Origin: an uncultured beta proteobacterium
GTDB taxonomy: Bacteria; Pseudomonadota; Gammaproteobacteria; Burkholderiales; SG8-41
DNA length: 50,629 nt
NCBI GenBank assembly: GCA_903889565.1
Contig: CAISYC010000039.1
Location: forward strand, 1 to 50,629
Direction: 5' to 3'
The notes under the pieces are model-generated. The model was not told the origin of the DNA and did not search any database. It saw nothing but the letters and a program-made list of their open reading frames with translations. Positions within the stretch are counted from its first letter, which is position 1; the number at the start of each line of letters is the position of its first letter. A program made the translations under genes and the position numbers. This document shows, piece after piece, positions 24,495-33,992 of this stretch.

Positions 24495-24962
24495 ATGGCT
24501 AAACTCATAGTGAACGGCAGGCTGCGCGAGGCGGATGTGGCGCCGGATACGCCGCTGCTGTGGGCGCTGCGCGATCATCTCGAATTGACCGGCACCAAAT
24601 ACGGCTGCGGGATGGCGCTGTGCGGCGCCTGCACCGTGCACATCGACGGTGTCGCCACGCGCTCCTGTGTCACGCCGGTGTCGGCGGTCGCCGGAAAAAA
24701 AATCACCACCATCGAAGCCGTCGGCGCCACCCGCGCCGGCCGCGCGGTGCAGACCGCGTGGGAAAAACTCGATGTCGTGCAGTGCGGCTACTGCCAGTCC
24801 GGGCAGATCATGAGCGCGGCGGCGCTGCTGGCGAAGAAGCCGCAGCCGAGCGACGCCGACATCGATGCCGCGATGACCGGCAACATCTGCCGCTGCGCGA
24901 CCTATGTGCGCATCCGCGCCGCGATCAAGACCGCGGCACGGCTGGCGGAGGGGGCGGCATGA
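24495..24962 (+). CDS. Molybdenum hydroxylase [2Fe-2S] small subunit (isoquinoline 1-oxidoreductase alpha type)
   Basis: The 155-residue protein has the two iron-sulfur motifs of the xanthine oxidase family: [15 protein letters not shown] with the later Cys in RSCVTPVSA (plant-type cluster), and [10 protein letters not shown] with [13 protein letters not shown] (second cluster). It passes electrons from the molybdopterin subunit to an acceptor. ATG 24495 has GGAGAA upstream. The next gene starts inside its stop codon. The substrate class (isoquinoline, aldehyde or other N-heterocycle) is not set by this subunit. Confidence 0.9.
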   Translation: MAKLIVNGRLREADVAPDTPLLWALRDHLELTGTKYGCGMALCGACTVHIDGVATRSCVTPVSAVAGKKITTIEAVGATRAGRAVQTAWEKLDVVQCGYCQSGQIMSAAALLAKKPQPSDADIDAAMTGNICRCATYVRIRAAIKTAARLAEGAA

Positions 24963-27136
24963 AAGGGCTGATCGCAATGAGTCTCGAAAATCCGCAGCGC
25001 CGGGTGTTTCTGCAGGCGGCAGCGCTTGCCGGAGGCGGCTTCGTCATTGGCATTGCGCCGCGCGAGGCCGGCGCTGCGGATGCCGCGCCCGCCGTTCTGA
25101 ATCCCTTCGTGCGGGTGAATGCGGACAACACGGTGACCGTTATCGTCAAGCATGTCGAAATGGGGCAGGGCACCTATACGGGCATGCCGACGCTGGTGGC
25201 CGAAGAAATGGATGCCGACTGGGCGCAGATCCGCGTCGAAGGCGCGCCCGCCGACGCGAAGCTGTACAACAATCTTGCCTTCGGTCCGATGCAGGGCACC
25301 GGCGGCAGCACCGCGATGGCGAACTCCTGGACCCAGTTGCGCATGGCGGGGGCTGCGGCGCGCGCCATGCTGGTGGCTGCGGCGGCCGAAAAATGGAAGG
25401 TCCCCGCGGACTCGATCGCGGTGAGCAACGGCGTGCTGACGCATCGCGCGACCGGGCGCCGGCTGGGTTTCGGCGCACTCGCGGCGGACGCCGCGCGCCA
25501 GCCGCTGCCGGCCGACATCCGGCTCAAGGAGCCGAAGGATTTCAAGCTGATCGGCAAACGCCTTGCGCGCAAGGACGGCCGCGACAAGACCAACGGCAGC
25601 GCGAAATTCACCAGCGACGTCAAACTGCCCGGCATGCTGACCGCGCTGGTGGCGCATCCGCCGCGTTTCGGCGCGACCGTGAAATCGTTCAACGCGTCGA
25701 AGACGATCATGGTCAAGGGAGTGGTCGAAGTCGTGCGTATTCCGTCGGGCGTTGCGGTGCTCGCGCGGGACTTCTGGTCGGCCAAACAGGGGCGCGATGC
25801 ACTGCTGGTCGAATGGGATGAGTCGGCCGCCAACCGTCTTGGCTCCACGGAAATCCTCGACCAGTACCGCGCACTCGCGGCCAAACCCGGCGCGGTCGCG
25901 CGCAGCGAGGGCAATGCCGCCGACGCGCTGGCCGGCGCCGCCAAACGCATCGATGCGGCATATGAATTTCCATTTCTTGCACACGCACCGATGGAGCCGA
26001 TGGACTGCGTGGTCAAGTTCGACGGCGACCGCTGCGAAGTCTGGAGCGGCGAGCAGTTCCAGACGGTCGATCAGGCGGCGATCGCCGGCGTGCTCGGCTT
26101 GAAGCCCGAACAGGTCAGCATCAATATGCTGTATGCGGGCGGCAGCTTCGGCCGGCGCGCCAATCCGGTGGCGGATTTTTCGGTGGAAGCAGCGCAGATC
26201 GCCAAGGCTATCCGCGGACAATCACCGGTGAAACTGGTGTGGACGCGCGAGGACGATATGCGCGGCGGTTATTACCGCCCCCTGTACCTGCACACGCTGT
26301 CGGCGGGGCTCGACGCCGGCGGCAATATTACGGCGTGGCAGCACCGCATTGTCGGTCAGTCGATCGTTGCCGGCACCGCGTTCGAGGGCATGCTGGTGAA
26401 GGACGGCATCGATCCGACTTCGGTGGAAGGCGCGAGCACGCTGCCGTACGCCATTCCCAACCTGCTGGTCGATCTGCACACCACCAAAATCGGCGTGCCG
26501 GTGCTGTGGTGGCGGTCGGTCGGTTCGACGCACACGGCATTTTCGACCGAGACTTTTCTCGACGAACTGGCCGCCGCTGCCGGGCGCGATCCGCTTGAGT
26601 TTCGCCGCGCATTGCTGGCGAAACATCCGCGTCATCTCGGTGTGCTGAATCTCGCGGCCGAAAAGGCCGGCTGGGGCAAGCCTCTGGCCAATATCAGGGA
26701 CCAGGCGCGCGGCCGCGGCCTCGCGGTGCACGAGTCGTTCCATACGTTTGTCGCACAGGTTGCCGAGGTCAGCGTCGGCAAGGACGGCGCATTGAAGGTC
26801 GATCGCGTGGTATGTGCGGTCGATTGCGGCGTGGCGGTCAATCCGGATGTGATTCGCGCGCAGATGGAAGGCGCGATCGGTTTCGGCCTGTCGGCGGCGC
26901 TGCACGGCGCCATCACGCTGAAGGACGGTGTCGTCGAGCAGTCAAATTTTCACAATTACGCGCCGTTGCGCATCAATGAAATGCCGCGCGTCGAAGTGTA
27001 TATCGTTGACAGCAGCGAACAGCCGACCGGCGTTGGCGAACCGGGTCTGCCGCCGGTTGCGCCGGCAGTGGCGAACGCGATCCATGCGGCGACGGGCAAG
27101 CGCCTGCGAAATCTGCCGTTGCGGTTGACGGCATGA
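24959..27136 (+). CDS. Molybdopterin-binding hydroxylase large subunit (isoquinoline 1-oxidoreductase beta type)
   Basis: The protein has 725 residues from ATG 24959, which overlaps the small-subunit stop by four bases and follows GGAGGGGG; ATG 24977 is an alternative. A twin-arginine-like signal ([14 protein letters not shown]) near residue 15 points to export. Features of the IorB type are [68 protein letters not shown] and [17 protein letters not shown] with the catalytic Glu. There is no separate FAD subunit, typical of this branch, which uses a cytochrome or other acceptor. Confidence 0.9.
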   Translation: MKGLIAMSLENPQRRVFLQAAALAGGGFVIGIAPREAGAADAAPAVLNPFVRVNADNTVTVIVKHVEMGQGTYTGMPTLVAEEMDADWAQIRVEGAPADAKLYNNLAFGPMQGTGGSTAMANSWTQLRMAGAAARAMLVAAAAEKWKVPADSIAVSNGVLTHRATGRRLGFGALAADAARQPLPADIRLKEPKDFKLIGKRLARKDGRDKTNGSAKFTSDVKLPGMLTALVAHPPRFGATVKSFNASKTIMVKGVVEVVRIPSGVAVLARDFWSAKQGRDALLVEWDESAANRLGSTEILDQYRALAAKPGAVARSEGNAADALAGAAKRIDAAYEFPFLAHAPMEPMDCVVKFDGDRCEVWSGEQFQTVDQAAIAGVLGLKPEQVSINMLYAGGSFGRRANPVADFSVEAAQIAKAIRGQSPVKLVWTREDDMRGGYYRPLYLHTLSAGLDAGGNITAWQHRIVGQSIVAGTAFEGMLVKDGIDPTSVEGASTLPYAIPNLLVDLHTTKIGVPVLWWRSVGSTHTAFSTETFLDELAAAAGRDPLEFRRALLAKHPRHLGVLNLAAEKAGWGKPLANIRDQARGRGLAVHESFHTFVAQVAEVSVGKDGALKVDRVVCAVDCGVAVNPDVIRAQMEGAIGFGLSAALHGAITLKDGVVEQSNFHNYAPLRINEMPRVEVYIVDSSEQPTGVGEPGLPPVAPAVANAIHAATGKRLRNLPLRLTA

Positions 27137-27406
27137 TGAAACGCGCCTGCCCCCTTCCTTCGGCGTCGGCTTTCAACAATGCGTTTGTTGCGATAACGGC
27201 TGCAGCCTCTCATATTCGCGCGTCGCGCATGAATGCCTGAGGCGATGCAACCGGCAAATCGCCAGCGCGCGCAGCGCTGCATTGTTGCAGTAACCGTAGC
27301 AGCGGTGGCCGCAAATGCGGTGCACTGCATACTCTGTCAGAATAGCCGTTTTTTTCGTGCGTAACGCTGGAATTTTGAGTTTGCGGCGGGTAACCGGGAG
27401 AATTTC
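27137..27406 (+). promoter_or_regulatory. Intergenic region before the RND efflux operon
   Basis: No gene is seen in this 270-base gap. It holds two adjacent palindromes, GCAGCGCTGC (27271-27280) and CTGCA-TTGT-TGCAG (27277-27290), that could be an operator for the pump. The pump gene has GGGAG before its TTG start. No regulator gene is beside the operon, and a clear -10/-35 pair was not found. Confidence 0.3.
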
Positions 27407-28687
27407 TTGAGAACCAAAGTATCGAACCTGTTGCAGCCCGCTTCGCGCGGTGCTGTGCTGCTGTTATCGGCAATCACGACGTTGCTGCTGGTCGCCTGTT
27501 CGCCCAATGGCGGCAACCAGGCGCCACCGGTCCCGGAGGTCGGCGTGATAAAAACGGTTGCGCAGCCGGTCAGCATCAACGAGGAATACGTGGCGCAGAC
27601 CGAGGCGATGGAAACGGTCGAGATTCGCGCGCGCGTGAGCGGCATACTCGAGCGCCAGTCGTATGTCGACGGCGCGCACGTCAGCAAGGATCAGGTATTG
27701 TTTGTGATCGATCAGCAGCCGTTCATCGCCGCGCTCGCGCAGGCGAAGGCGGCGCTGGCACAGGCGCAGGCAAGCCACGTCAATTCGCGCCAGGTGCTCG
27801 ATCGCATCCGGCCGCTGCTGGCCGATCATGCCATCAGCCAGCAGGATCTCGACGCGGCGGTGGCGAAAGAAGCGGTCGATGCCGCCAACGAGGATGCGGC
27901 GAAGGCGCAGATGAAGACCGCCGAACTCAATCTTGACTACACGACGATCCGCGCCTCGCGCGACGGCATGATCAGCAAGGCGCTGATCAAGGTCGGCGGC
28001 CTGGTCAACGCCTCGACCACCCTGCTGACCACGCTGTATTCGGTGGATCCGGTCTACGTGAATTTCACGCTGAGCGAACAGAAACTGCTCGACATGCAGA
28101 AGCGCGCGCAGGGACAGCCGGCAGCGGACAAGCGCAAAGCCACGGTTTATCGCGTGAAACTGGTTGACGGCAGCGTTTATGCGCATCCCGGCCAGCTGAA
28201 TTTCGTCGATGCGGCGGTCGACCCGCGTACCGGCACGCTGCAGGTGCGTCTGCTGGTGCCGAATCCGGAGCGCGCGCTGCGCCCCGGCCAGTTCGTGCGC
28301 GTGATCGTTCCGGGCGTCGAAATAGCCGACGCCATCCGCGTGCCGCAGCAGGCGGTGCAGGAAATGCAGGGCAGGCGTTCGGTGTTCGTCGTCGATGCCG
28401 ACGGCAAAGTTGCCTATCGCGAGATCGTCGCCAATACGCGGCTGGAGAATGACTGGATCGTCGAAGGCGGGCTCAAGCCCGACGAGACCATCATTGTCGA
28501 GGGGGTCAACAAGGTGCGCCCGGGCGCGCAGGTTCGTCCGACGCCCTATGTGCCCGGTGGACGCGCGGCGGCAGACGGCAAGGGCGAACCCGCCAAGGAC
28601 GGCGCGGGTGCAGCCAAGGGCGCGCCTGCGAAGGCCGACCAACCCGCGGAGCCGGTCAAGGGCGCGGTCGAGAAAAGCAAAGGCTGA
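27407..28687 (+). CDS. RND efflux periplasmic adaptor (MexA/AcrA type) lipoprotein
   Basis: The 426-residue membrane fusion protein starts at TTG 27407 with GGGAG at 27396-27400. The N-terminal signal ends in a lipobox, LLLVACSPNGG. The barrel-sandwich part carries VEIRARVSGILERQSYVDGAHVSKDQVLFVID, and the coiled-coil hairpin is rich in Ala/Gln (LAQAKAALAQAQASHV). The C-terminus (about 50 residues) is an unusual Lys/Ala/Pro-rich tail, absent from classic AcrA. It joins the pump to the outer-membrane channel and sits two bases before the permease gene. Confidence 0.92.
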   Translation: MRTKVSNLLQPASRGAVLLLSAITTLLLVACSPNGGNQAPPVPEVGVIKTVAQPVSINEEYVAQTEAMETVEIRARVSGILERQSYVDGAHVSKDQVLFVIDQQPFIAALAQAKAALAQAQASHVNSRQVLDRIRPLLADHAISQQDLDAAVAKEAVDAANEDAAKAQMKTAELNLDYTTIRASRDGMISKALIKVGGLVNASTTLLTTLYSVDPVYVNFTLSEQKLLDMQKRAQGQPAADKRKATVYRVKLVDGSVYAHPGQLNFVDAAVDPRTGTLQVRLLVPNPERALRPGQFVRVIVPGVEIADAIRVPQQAVQEMQGRRSVFVVDADGKVAYREIVANTRLENDWIVEGGLKPDETIIVEGVNKVRPGAQVRPTPYVPGGRAAADGKGEPAKDGAGAAKGAPAKADQPAEPVKGAVEKSKG

Positions 28688-28689
28688 AG

Positions 28690-31600
28690 ATGTTCAATTT
28701 TTTCATCGACCGACCGGTTTTATCGACCGTCCTCTCGCTCATCATTACCCTTGCCGGTCTGGTTGCATCGGTTGGCCTGCCGCTCGCGCAGTATCCGCAG
28801 ATCGTGCCGCCCCAGGTGCAGGTGTCGGCGTCTTTCCCGGGGGCGAACGCCGAGACCGTGGCGCAATCGATCGCGGCGCCGCTCGAACAGCAGATCAACG
28901 GCGCCACGAACATGATCTACATGGATTCGAAGAGCGCCAACGACGGCACCTATAACCTCACGGTCACATTCAACGTCGGCACCAATCAGGATCTGGCGGC
29001 GGTAGACGTGCAGAACCGCGTGGCGATCGCGCAGAACTCGCTGCCGCCCGACGTGCTGCGCCAGGGCGTGCAGATCCGCAAGGTATCGACCGACTTTCTC
29101 GAGGTGTTCGCGCTGATTTCGCCGAAGCGCACCTACGACAACGTGTTTCTCTCGAATTACGCGCTGCTCAACGTGCAGGATGCGCTGTCGCGCATCAAGG
29201 GCGTCGGCTTCGTGCGTATTTTCGGCGCGCGCGATTACAGCATGCGAATCTGGCTCGACCCCGACAAGATGGCGCGCCTCGGCGTCAGCGCGGGGGACAT
29301 CAACCGGGTTGTCCAGGAGCAGAACCAGGTTGCGCCGGCAGGGCGCGCCGGTCTGGCGCCGGCGCCGGCCGGCCAGCAGATGCAATATACGATTTACGTG
29401 CAAGGCCGGCTGTCCGACGTCAAGCAGTACGAAAATATCATCGTCAGCGCCGGCGGCAACGGCCAGGTTGTGCGGCTCAAGGACGTCGCGCGCATCGAGC
29501 GCGCCGGCGTCGATTACTCGATCAATGTCGACGAAGGCGGCAATCCATCGGTCTTCATCGGCCTGTTCCTGTCGCCGGACGCGAATGCGCTGGATGTGGC
29601 GAAAGAGGCCAAGCGCACGATGGATCAGATCGCGGCCAGCTTTCCGCCGGACATGACCTACACGATTCCCTATGCGACCACACCGTTCGTGACCGAATCG
29701 CTCAAGGAGGTCGTGAAGACCCTGTTTGAGGCGATCCTGCTGGTGCTGATCGTGGTTTTTGTCTTTTTGCAAAGCTGGCGCGCGACGCTGATCCCGATGG
29801 TGACGGTGCCGGTGTCGCTGGTCGGCACCTTTGCCGCGTTCGTCGCGCTTGGCTTCTCGATCAATACGCTGACGCTGTTCGGCATGGTGCTGGCGATCGG
29901 CATCGTGGTCGATGATGCCATCGTGGTGGTCGAGGCGGTGCAGCACAAACTCGACAGCGAGCATCTGTCGCCTACGGAGGCCGCCAAGGCGGCGATGGCC
30001 GAAGTCGGCGCCCCCGTGATTGCGATCGCACTGGTGTTGTCAGCGGTGTTCATACCGGTGGCCTTTCTCGGCGGTCTTACAGGCGCGCTCTACAAGCAGT
30101 TCGCGCTCACGCTGGCAACCTCCGTGCTGCTGTCAGCCTTTTGCGCATTGACGCTGACGCCCGCGCTGTGCGCGCTGCTGCTGCGTCCGGCGAAGCACGA
30201 CAAGCCGCACGGGCCGGTCGGGCGCTTTTTCGACATCTTCAACCACTATTTCGATTCGTTCAAAACCCGCTACTCGGGCGCAGTCGCCGTGCTGATCCGG
30301 CGCGCGGTGCTGGTTGCGTTGACGTTTGCAGTCCTGCTGGTTGCCGTTTATGGACTGATCTCGCACCGTCCGACCGGATTGGTGCCGGACGAGGATCAGG
30401 GCTATCTGTTCGGCATACTGCAACTGCCGCCGGCGGCCTCGCTTGAACGTTCGACCGCCGCGATGGCGCAACTGACTTCGCTGGCAAGCCAGGTCGAGGG
30501 CGTCAGCGGCGTCGCATCGCTTTCCGGATTCAACCTGCTGACCGGGCTGACCACCTCCTACAACGCGACGGCCTTCATCCGCATGAAACCGTGGGACGAG
30601 CGCTCGAATCCGGAGGCGCAGGCCGCCGGCCTGGTGCGCAAGTTGTCGGGCCAGCTCAACGGTCAGATCAAGGGCGCCAATGTGCTGGTGCTGAACGCGC
30701 CGCCGATCCGCGGCCTCGGCACCGCGGGCGGATTCGAATTCATCCTGCAGGACCGCGCGGGCGGCGATCCGAAGGCGTTTTCACAAGTGCTGCAGAACTT
30801 TCTCGGCGAGGTGCGCAAGCGCCCGGAACTCGGTTTCGTGTTCGCCAACTACGACGATCGCATACCCCAGATCGAGTATCAAATCGATCGTGACAAGGTC
30901 AAGGCGCTAGGCGTGTCGCTGAGCGACGTGTTTCTCTCGCTGCAGACCTTTCTCGGCGGTTACTACGTCAACGACTTCAACCTGTTCGGGCGCACCTTCA
31001 AGGTCGAGGCGCAGGCCGAAGCCGCGGCGCGCGCATCGCCCGACGACTTCAAACGCTATTACGTGAAGAACGCGGACGGCGCGATGGTGCCGCTCTCGAC
31101 GGTGATCACCGCGCGGCCGTTCAACGGGCCCGAGTACTACGAACGCTACAACCTCTATCGCGCGGCGACCATCAACGGCGCGGCCGCGCGCGGTTTCAGT
31201 TCGGGCCAGGCAGTGGCGGCGATGGAAGAGGTGGCGAAGACGCTGCCGCCGGGTTACGGCTACGACTGGACCGGCGCGGTCTATCAGGAGAAAAAGACCG
31301 GCGGACAAACCGGATATATTTTCGCGTTGTCGCTGATGTTCGTGTTTCTGGTGCTCGCGGCGCTGTATGAATCGTGGGCGATGCCGGTGGCGATTCTGCT
31401 GGTCGTGCCATTCGGCGTCTTCGGCGCATTCGCTGGACTCGCGCTGCGCGGCCTCGACAACAACGTGTACGCGCAGATCGGTTTGGTGATGCTGATCGGG
31501 TTGGCGGCGAAAAACGCGATTCTGATCGTCGAATTCGCGAAAATCGCGCATGAACGCGGCGCGTCTATCGTGCGCGGCGCGCTGGAAGGCGCGCAGCTGC

Positions 31601-31851
31601 GCTTGCGCCCCATTCTGATGACGTCGTTTGCGTTCATTCTGGGAACCCTGCCGCTGGCCATTGCGAGCGGTGCCGGTGCCGGCGCGCGCCTGTCGATCGG
31701 CAATACCGTGGTCTTCGGCATGCTGGTGGCGACGATGGTCGGCATACTCGTCATCCCGGTGTTTTATGTGGTGATACAGCGTATCAGCGAGCGCCGGCGG
31801 CCTTTCAAGTACGACGAGGCGGATGATGCGGCACCGTCGCCGCGGTCATAG
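28690..31851 (+). CDS. RND efflux permease, HAE1 family (AcrB/MexB type)
   Basis: A full-length 1,053-residue proton-driven drug exporter with 12 predicted membrane helices and two large periplasmic loops. It begins MFNFFIDRPVLSTVLSLII, has QYPQIVPPQVQV after the first helix, the paired acidic residues of proton transfer in GIVVDDAIVVVEA (near residue 405), and the C-terminal AKNAILIVEFAK helix. It takes up amphiphilic substrates in the periplasm. The tight operon adaptor-permease-channel makes a complete pump. Substrates cannot be predicted. Confidence 0.95.
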   Translation: MFNFFIDRPVLSTVLSLIITLAGLVASVGLPLAQYPQIVPPQVQVSASFPGANAETVAQSIAAPLEQQINGATNMIYMDSKSANDGTYNLTVTFNVGTNQDLAAVDVQNRVAIAQNSLPPDVLRQGVQIRKVSTDFLEVFALISPKRTYDNVFLSNYALLNVQDALSRIKGVGFVRIFGARDYSMRIWLDPDKMARLGVSAGDINRVVQEQNQVAPAGRAGLAPAPAGQQMQYTIYVQGRLSDVKQYENIIVSAGGNGQVVRLKDVARIERAGVDYSINVDEGGNPSVFIGLFLSPDANALDVAKEAKRTMDQIAASFPPDMTYTIPYATTPFVTESLKEVVKTLFEAILLVLIVVFVFLQSWRATLIPMVTVPVSLVGTFAAFVALGFSINTLTLFGMVLAIGIVVDDAIVVVEAVQHKLDSEHLSPTEAAKAAMAEVGAPVIAIALVLSAVFIPVAFLGGLTGALYKQFALTLATSVLLSAFCALTLTPALCALLLRPAKHDKPHGPVGRFFDIFNHYFDSFKTRYSGAVAVLIRRAVLVALTFAVLLVAVYGLISHRPTGLVPDEDQGYLFGILQLPPAASLERSTAAMAQLTSLASQVEGVSGVASLSGFNLLTGLTTSYNATAFIRMKPWDERSNPEAQAAGLVRKLSGQLNGQIKGANVLVLNAPPIRGLGTAGGFEFILQDRAGGDPKAFSQVLQNFLGEVRKRPELGFVFANYDDRIPQIEYQIDRDKVKALGVSLSDVFLSLQTFLGGYYVNDFNLFGRTFKVEAQAEAAARASPDDFKRYYVKNADGAMVPLSTVITARPFNGPEYYERYNLYRAATINGAAARGFSSGQAVAAMEEVAKTLPPGYGYDWTGAVYQEKKTGGQTGYIFALSLMFVFLVLAALYESWAMPVAILLVVPFGVFGAFAGLALRGLDNNVYAQIGLVMLIGLAAKNAILIVEFAKIAHERGASIVRGALEGAQLRLRPILMTSFAFILGTLPLAIASGAGAGARLSIGNTVVFGMLVATMVGILVIPVFYVVIQRISERRRPFKYDEADDAAPSPRS

Positions 31852-31858
31852 CAGGAAG

Positions 31859-33313
31859 ATGAAGATGCGAATACTGATTACTCTGACCGCTGCCGCGCTG
31901 CTCGGTGCCTGCGCGATCGGCACCGATTACAAACGCCCGCCGGTCGATACGCCGGCGGCGTTCCGCGATGCGCCGGCGGCGTCGGGCAAACCGCTGGCGG
32001 AATTGGCGTGGTGGGAGCTTTACCGCGATCCGGTGCTCGAAAAACTGGTCAAGGTCGCGCTCGTGCAGAACTTCGACGTGCGGATCGCGATGGCGAGGGT
32101 TGAAGAGTACCGCGCGCTGGCGGGGGTTGCCAATATCGGCTCCATTCCGCTGATCTCGGCCGGCGGCAACGCGACCCGCAATGCCTATTCGACGGTCGGC
32201 CCGACGCCGTTTCCATCGACCTATCCCACCGTGAACCAGTCCTATACGCCTAACCTGACGGTGTCCTACGAGATCGACTTCTGGCGCCGGGTCGCCGACC
32301 TGCAGGCCGCGGCGCGCGCGCAATTGCTCGCCACCGAGTATGCGCGTGAAACGACCCGCATCACCGTCATTGCCAATGTTGCCTCGGCGTATTTCGCGTT
32401 GCGCACGCAGGACCGCGAGTTGGCGGTCACGCAGCGTTCGGTCGCCGCGCGCGAGAAATTTGCCGTGCTGACGCGGGCGCAATTCGCGCGCGGCGTGGTC
32501 TCCGCGCTTGATTTGACGCGCGCCGAGGCCAACGTTGCCGCCGCGCGCGCGACCGTCTCCGATCTGCAGCGCCAGATTACGCAGAGCGAAAATCTGCTGC
32601 AGGTGCTGCTCGGTCAGAATCCGGCGCCGATTCTGCGCGAGGCCGCCACTGAAGGCGCATTGCTGCCGGAATCGCCGGAGGTGCCGACCGGCCTGCCGTC
32701 GGCGCTGCTCGAGCGGCGCCCGGACCTGCGACAGGCGGAAAACAATCTGATCAGCGCCAACGCGCAGCTGAAATCAGTCAAGGCGTCGCTGTTCCCGACC
32801 ATTTCGCTGACCGGGTCGCTGGGATCGACCAGCGCGACGCTTGCCAATCTTTTCACCGGCCCGTCCAAGGTGTGGACCCTCGGCTTGAGCGCGCTGCAGC
32901 CGCTGATCGATCCGACGCGCAACTTTTACCAGGTCGATGCCTACAGCGCCCGCGAGAAGCAGGCCATCCTGTCTTACCAGCAGGCGGTCGTGCAGGCCTT
33001 CCGCGAAGTGTCCGATGCGCTGGCTGCGCGGCAGGGTTACGCCGAGTTCGAGCGCGCCCAGCAGGATCAGGTGAAGTCGCTGCGCGAGGCGCAACAGCTC
33101 GTGATGAAGCGCTATGCCAGCGGCTATTCGTCCTATTTCGAGGTGATCGACGCCGACAGCACGCTGCTCAACGCCGAATTGCAGCTCGCGCTCGCCCAGC
33201 AGAACAACCTGCTCGCGCTGGTGCAGCTCTACAAGGCGCTCGGCGGCGGCTGGCAGCAGGTGGCCGCGGATGCGCCGAAGGCCGCCGACGCGGCGGCAGA
33301 TGCCTCGCACTGA
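31859..33313 (+). CDS. Outer-membrane efflux channel lipoprotein (OprM/NodT type)
   Basis: About 484 residues. The start is ATG 31859 or 31865, after AGGAAG. A lipobox LLGACAIG ends the signal peptide. It has the two repeated TolC-type domains, with YRDPVLEKLVKVALVQNFDVRIA in the first and RRPDLRQAENNLISANAQ in the second, and LGLSALQPLIDPTRNFYQVDAY between. The trimer would form the outer-membrane tunnel for the preceding adaptor and permease. Confidence 0.93.
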   Translation: MKMRILITLTAAALLGACAIGTDYKRPPVDTPAAFRDAPAASGKPLAELAWWELYRDPVLEKLVKVALVQNFDVRIAMARVEEYRALAGVANIGSIPLISAGGNATRNAYSTVGPTPFPSTYPTVNQSYTPNLTVSYEIDFWRRVADLQAAARAQLLATEYARETTRITVIANVASAYFALRTQDRELAVTQRSVAAREKFAVLTRAQFARGVVSALDLTRAEANVAAARATVSDLQRQITQSENLLQVLLGQNPAPILREAATEGALLPESPEVPTGLPSALLERRPDLRQAENNLISANAQLKSVKASLFPTISLTGSLGSTSATLANLFTGPSKVWTLGLSALQPLIDPTRNFYQVDAYSAREKQAILSYQQAVVQAFREVSDALAARQGYAEFERAQQDQVKSLREAQQLVMKRYASGYSSYFEVIDADSTLLNAELQLALAQQNNLLALVQLYKALGGGWQQVAADAPKAADAAADASH

Positions 33314-33385
33314 GGCCGCGGCTGAACAGGACTGCCACCGGAGGACTGCTTGCGATCGTTTTTTCATTGTTGTGAAGGAACCCGC

Positions 33386-33949
33386 ATGTTCAAAGCTGTC
33401 GCTACGCTTGCAGTGCTCGGCTTTGCCGGTGTGTCCGTCGCCGCCGACAATTACACCGTCGATCCCGCGCATACCTTTCCGCGCTTCGCCATCGACCACT
33501 TCGGTTTCTCGACGCATCACGGCCAGTTCAACAAGACCGCCGGCAAACTGGTGCTCGACCGCGCCGCCAAAACCGGCAGCCTCGAGATCACGGTGCAGAC
33601 GGCCTCGATCAGCACCGGCGATCCGCGGCTCGAGGAGGAACTGCGCAGCGCAAAATTCTTCAACGTCGAAAAATTCCCGACCATGGTGTTTCGCGCGAAA
33701 TCGATCAGCTTTACCGGCGTCGTGCCGGCGCGCGCCGAAGGCGAATTGACGCTGCTCAACGTGACGCGTCCGCTGACGCTGACCATCACCCGGGTCAATT
33801 GCGCCATTCATCCGTACGCCAAAAAGGAAGACTGCGGCGCCGAAGTCAGCGCCAGTCTCAAGCGTTCGGAATTCGGCATGAAGGCATTCCTGCCGATGGT
33901 CGGCGACGATGTCACGTTAAATATTCAGGTCGAGGCGTGGAAGGACTGA
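33386..33949 (+). CDS. YceI-family lipocalin-like periplasmic protein
   Basis: A 187-residue protein with a signal peptide (VATLAVLGFAGVSVAA) and the YceI beta-barrel pattern: YTVDPAHTFPRFAIDHFG, TGSLEITVQTASISTGD, LRSAKFFNVEKFPTMVF and SLKRSEFGMKAFLPMVGDDVTLNI. YceI barrels bind isoprenoid or amphiphilic molecules in the periplasm. ATG 33386 follows GAAGGA. It probably heads a small operon with the DedA-rhodanese and DoxX genes. Confidence 0.9.
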   Translation: MFKAVATLAVLGFAGVSVAADNYTVDPAHTFPRFAIDHFGFSTHHGQFNKTAGKLVLDRAAKTGSLEITVQTASISTGDPRLEEELRSAKFFNVEKFPTMVFRAKSISFTGVVPARAEGELTLLNVTRPLTLTITRVNCAIHPYAKKEDCGAEVSASLKRSEFGMKAFLPMVGDDVTLNIQVEAWKD

Positions 33950-33992
33950 GCATGCGCGGCCGTCGCCGGCCGCAACCGGGGTGGTCGCAGTC

